Origin: an uncultured Parabacteroides sp.
Lineage (GTDB): Bacteria > Bacteroidota > Bacteroidia > Bacteroidales > Tannerellaceae
NCBI GenBank assembly: GCA_900547435.1
Contig: URGO01000116.1
Span: 1-10,322 of the forward strand
Direction of reading: 5' to 3'
DNA length: 10,322 nt
The notes below the pieces were generated by a model that worked only from the letters and a program-made list of their open reading frames with translations, searched no databases and was not told the DNA's origin. The position numbers were made by a program, and so were the translations under genes. Shown here in pieces: positions 7,926-10,322 of this stretch. Every line of letters begins with the position of its first letter. Position 1 is the first letter of the stretch.

Positions 7926-8027
7926 ATATTGTTTGCATCACAACTGTGATTTAATTGCATCACAGTTGTGATTTAATTGATTCACCATTGTGAATTAATT
8001 GCATCACCTGGGTGATGCAAACAATAT
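7926..8027. repeat. 102-bp array of four palindromes at 22-bp spacing, bounded by 16-bp inverted repeats
   Basis: Four units share the core T-CAC-N4-GTG-A, with CAC starting at 7939, 7961, 7983 and 8005, an exact 22-bp period. The central four bases are AACT, AGTT, CATT and CTGG; units 1 and 2 are exact reverse complements of each other over 14 bases. In unit 3 the bases flanking the core change together (A..T to T..A), keeping the pairing. AATT links units 1-2, 2-3 and 3-4. The outer ends, ATATTGTTTGCATCAC (7926-7941) and its exact complement at 8012-8027, form a perfect 16-bp terminal inverted repeat. The heptamer TATTGAC lies near both ends (7914-7920 and 8025-8031). It could be a multi-site operator, a small non-autonomous mobile element, or a transcript of stacked hairpins. 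It ends 237 bp before galM. Confidence 0.85.
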
Positions 8028-8156
8028 TGACCATATCTCATCTTAGATTATAGTACAGGTTGACCCGGATTGGGCGTATTCATAAAAAGGCTTTTCTTCT
8101 GTTTTAAGAAATATTTTTGCAGATTTTATTTACGCAAATGCTCTTTAACTCAAACA

Positions 8157-8187
8157 TTTGGTGGAATGAGTTGTAAAAGTATGTTGT
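8157..8187 (+). promoter_or_regulatory. Candidate promoter for galM and the sugar transporter
   Basis: TTTG at 8157-8160 is followed by exactly 19 bp and TATGTTGT (8180-8187), which keeps the TAnnTT part of the -7 box but not the final TG. A second -7 match, TATTTTTG at 8112-8119, fits TAnnTTTG fully but has no TTTG at 19-21 bp upstream. Either could serve; the first would give a leader of about 75 bases. Confidence 0.3.
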
Positions 8188-8264
8188 AAAACATGTTTTT
8201 TACTGATGCTAATCTGAAAGAAGAAGTATAAATTTACCGACAATTTAATAAAAACGCGATACGC

Positions 8265-9341
8265 ATGGAAAACAGAATGACAAAATCTGGTTTATCTTTT
8301 AAAGACTTTAATAAAGAAGTAGAGGGAAAACTTGTTTCCCTATGTGTACTGACTAATGAGGCTGGCGCGGAGGTTGTGGTGACCAACTATGGTGCAAAGA
8401 TAGTCTCTTTATTGGTTCCGGACAAACAAGGAAAGCTGACGGATGTCGTGTTGGGGCATGCCTCAATTGACGATTATTTGGCTTCGGGCGAACCGACTTT
8501 CGGTGCGACGTGCGGGCGGTATGCCAACCGTATAGCGAAAGGGCGTTTCGTTTTGGATGGTGTGGTGTATGACCAGTTGGCTATCAATAACGGGCCGAAT
8601 AGTTTGCACGGAGGTTTGCGCGGATTCCATTTCCGGGTTTGGGATATGGAGCAGTTGAATGCGCATACCGTCTTGTTACGTTATGTGGCGGCCGATGGGG
8701 AAGAGGGCTATCCGGGCGAATAGTCGGTCGAATTGACTTATGAGCTGACGGAGTCGAACGAGGTGGTTATCTCTTATCATGCCGAGACGACAAAACCTAC
8801 GGTGTTGAATCTGACGAACCATTCTTATTTCAATCTTTCCGGTGAGGGAGATCGTTATATAGGTGATCATGTCTTGACGATTTGTGCGGACGCTTATCTG
8901 CCTACAGACGAGACGGCAATTCCTTATGGACCGAAAGAACAGGTGGAGGGAACGCCGATGGACTTCCGTACGCCGCATGAAATTGGTGAACGTATTGACG
9001 GGGATTTCCAACAATTAATATATGGTAAGGGGTACGACCATTGCTATGTGTTGAATAAGGAAGGGAAAGAACTGACCTTGGCGGCGCGTTGCTGTTCTCC
9101 TAAGACAGGAATTGTTATGGAGACCTATACGACCGAGCCGGGTGTTCAGCTTTATACGGCCAACTGGCTGAACGAGTCGATTATCGGAAAGAACGGGCAT
9201 CCGTATCCGGAGCGTTGTTCGTTTTGCTTGGAAACGCAGCATTTCCCCGATAGTCCGAATAAGCCGGAATATCCGACAACGGTATTGCGTCCGGGCGAAG
9301 CGTTCGATAGCCGGACGATATATAAGTTTTTAGCAGAATAA
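8265..9341 (+). pseudogene. galM: Aldose 1-epimerase (galactose mutarotase) interrupted by an in-frame amber codon
   Basis: GalM interconverts the alpha and beta anomers of galactose and glucose, the first step before galactokinase. The reading frame would give 358 codons, the usual length, and no secretion signal is visible. Family motifs are intact: GRYANRIAKGRF (84-95), SLHGG with His115, LTNHSYFNLSGEG with His186, YDHCYVL with Asp258, and LETQHFPDSPNKPEYP with the catalytic-base Glu323. Codon 153 is TAG (8721-8723), inside the stretch where the family normally reads Gly-Tyr-Pro-Gly-Asn-Leu. Here it reads GYPGE, stop, SVELTYEL, with no frame change. A restart at TTG 8733 is possible on paper. 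The stop separates His115 from His186 and Glu323, so neither part alone should be active. ATG 8265 is the chosen start; ATG 8277 is the alternative. It leads an operon with the transporter 37 bp downstream. Confidence 0.9.
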
Positions 9342-9378
9342 TCAAACAAAAAATTAATAACTTAAAAGACTAAAAAAC

Positions 9379-10322
9379 ATGAGTTCTACAGATCAGAAAA
9401 ATTATGCATTGCCAATAGCGATGATGATTATCTTGTTTGCGATGATTGCATTCGTTACAAACTTGGCAGCTCCTATGGGAATTGTATTGAAGAATCAGTT
9501 CGGAGCATCTAACTTCGAGGGAATGTTGGGTAACTTTGCCAACTTTGCCGCTTATTTGTTTATGGGTATTCCGGCCGGAAAATTAATCCAGAAAATCGGC
9601 TATAAGAAAACAGCTTTGCTGGGTGTTGCCATTGGTTTTATCGGCGTAACTATCCAGTTGCTTTCCGGTCATGCAGGTAGCTTCGGCGTATATGTGCTGG
9701 GTGCCTTCATTTCAGGTTTCTGCGTATGTATCCTGAATACGGTAGTAAACCCGATGTTGAATACATTAGGTGGCGGCGGAAATAAGGGTAATCAGTTAAT
9801 CCAGACCGGTGGTACGTTGAATTCTTTGTGCGCAACGATTGTCCCGATGCTTGTCGGTGCTTTGGTGGGTGATGTGTCCAAAGCCAATATCTCTAACGTC
9901 TATCCGGTGATGTATATCGCAATGGGTATCTTTGCGGTTATCTTCGTTGTATTGTATTTCGTTAGCATTACTGAGCCTTATGTAGCTAAGGAGGGTGTAA
10001 AATATGAACATTCGCCATGGGCTTTCCGTCATTTCGTTTTGGGAGCTATCGCTATCGGTATTTATGTAGGTATCGAAGTGGGTATTCCGGGTACAATGAT
10101 TCTGTTCTTGTCAGACCCGAATGCCGGAAATGTGGGAGCTGCAACGGCTGGATTTGTTGCGGGAACTTATTGGTTCTTGATGTTGATTGGACGTTTTGTT
10201 GGTGCTTCTATCGGAGCTAAGGTGTCCAGTAAGACGATGTTGACCGGTGCTTCGGCAATAGGTTGTGTTTTGGTATTGCTGGCTATTTTCTCGCCGACCA
10301 CTTCTACGGGTTCCATGCCGGT
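9379..10322 (+). CDS. Sugar:H+ symporter, MFS fucose/glucose-galactose type (partial, runs off the right edge)
   Basis: The product is an inner-membrane major-facilitator sugar transporter of the FHS family (FucP/GluP/GalP-like of Bacteroidetes), which imports glucose, galactose or fucose with protons. The frame runs uninterrupted from ATG 9379 to the edge, 314 complete codons of an expected 400 or so. The N-terminus MSSTDQKNYALPIAMMIILF enters the first membrane helix at once. Further helices alternate with short loops: AGKLIQKIGYKK is the loop-2/3 basic motif of the superfamily, and NPMLNTLGGGGNKGNQLIQ (about residues 124-142) is the conserved helix-4/5 region. A cytoplasmic loop around VAKEGVKYEHSPW separates the two halves. 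The leader is A-rich (CAAACAAAAAATTAATAAC) with no Shine-Dalgarno, usual for this phylum. Position directly after galM points to galactose or glucose as substrate and to galK as the likely next gene. It shares the galM transcript. Confidence 0.88.
   Translation, partial: MSSTDQKNYALPIAMMIILFAMIAFVTNLAAPMGIVLKNQFGASNFEGMLGNFANFAAYLFMGIPAGKLIQKIGYKKTALLGVAIGFIGVTIQLLSGHAGSFGVYVLGAFISGFCVCILNTVVNPMLNTLGGGGNKGNQLIQTGGTLNSLCATIVPMLVGALVGDVSKANISNVYPVMYIAMGIFAVIFVVLYFVSITEPYVAKEGVKYEHSPWAFRHFVLGAIAIGIYVGIEVGIPGTMILFLSDPNAGNVGAATAGFVAGTYWFLMLIGRFVGASIGAKVSSKTMLTGASAIGCVLVLLAIFSPTTSTGSMP

Larger units (their letters stand above)
7711..8264. other. Non-coding interval between the GH92 relic and galM
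   Basis: I see no supported gene on either strand here. Besides the palindrome array it holds the galM leader, which is AT-rich and contains candidate promoter boxes and the direct repeat GTTGTAAAA (8170-8178 and 8183-8191). The 7711-7925 part is probably further decayed sequence upstream of the relic, but no family signature remains in it. Confidence 0.5.

Noticed and set aside
7946..7966. A CRP-type site formed by TGTGA of one unit and TCACA of the next
   Set aside because: The two halves are 10 bp apart instead of the 6 bp needed, and Bacteroidales lack a standard CRP system for sugars.
7926..8027. The 22-bp repeats as a small CRISPR array
   Set aside because: The period is too short: the repeats run straight into each other through AATT links and leave no variable spacers. 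No cas gene is present.
8721..8723. TAG recoding, as in some gut phages
   Set aside because: All neighbouring genes are ordinary chromosomal Bacteroidales genes without in-frame TAG codons, so a genome-wide code change is not supported.

Overview
The window looks like chromosomal DNA from a gut Bacteroidales, most likely Parabacteroides or a close relative. The evidence is the set of gene families (a Bacteroidetes-type OmpP1/FadL barrel, an AsmA/TamB-like giant protein, a GH92 mannosidase relic, a galM-sugar transporter pair), the lack of Shine-Dalgarno sequences, A-rich leaders, and one exact match to the Bacteroides promoter (TTTG, 19 bp, TAnnTTTG). The genus is an inference from sequence character, not from a search.

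Layout. Positions 1 to about 149 hold a minus-strand reading frame with no stops that does not belong with what follows. At about 150 the sequence runs directly into the signal peptide of an OmpP1/FadL family outer-membrane protein (150-1730, +) that lacks its own start and charged N-terminus, so this is a breakpoint or chimeric join. A long inverted repeat (1740-1797) follows. Next come an ECF-type sigma factor (2006-2599, +) and a small conserved-looking protein (2669-2858, +) that may carry a one-base frameshift. A hairpin terminator (2883-2924) closes this unit.

A convergent gene of about 1,508 residues (2963-7489, -) encodes a TamB/AsmA-like envelope protein. It has a consensus promoter only about 11 bp from its probable N-terminus, but no ATG, GTG or TTG in frame at the expected place. 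Immediately upstream lies a C-terminal relic of a GH92 mannosidase (7526 to about 7710, -). The 480 bp between the relic and the next gene hold no gene but contain a notable 102-bp element (7926-8027): four CAC-N4-GTG palindromes spaced at exactly 22 bp and bounded by perfect 16-bp inverted repeats.

On the right, galM (aldose 1-epimerase, 8265-9341, +) is broken by an in-frame amber codon at 8721-8723. It is followed after 37 bp by a sugar:proton symporter of the fucose/glucose-galactose MFS type (9379 to beyond the right edge). Together they form the start of a galactose-uptake operon, where GalM would interconvert the anomers of the sugar the transporter brings in. The galM lesion, the missing tamB start, the GH92 relic and the left-edge join together suggest either a strain with local decay or errors in a draft assembly. 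The 22-bp palindrome array is the most interesting unexplained structure.
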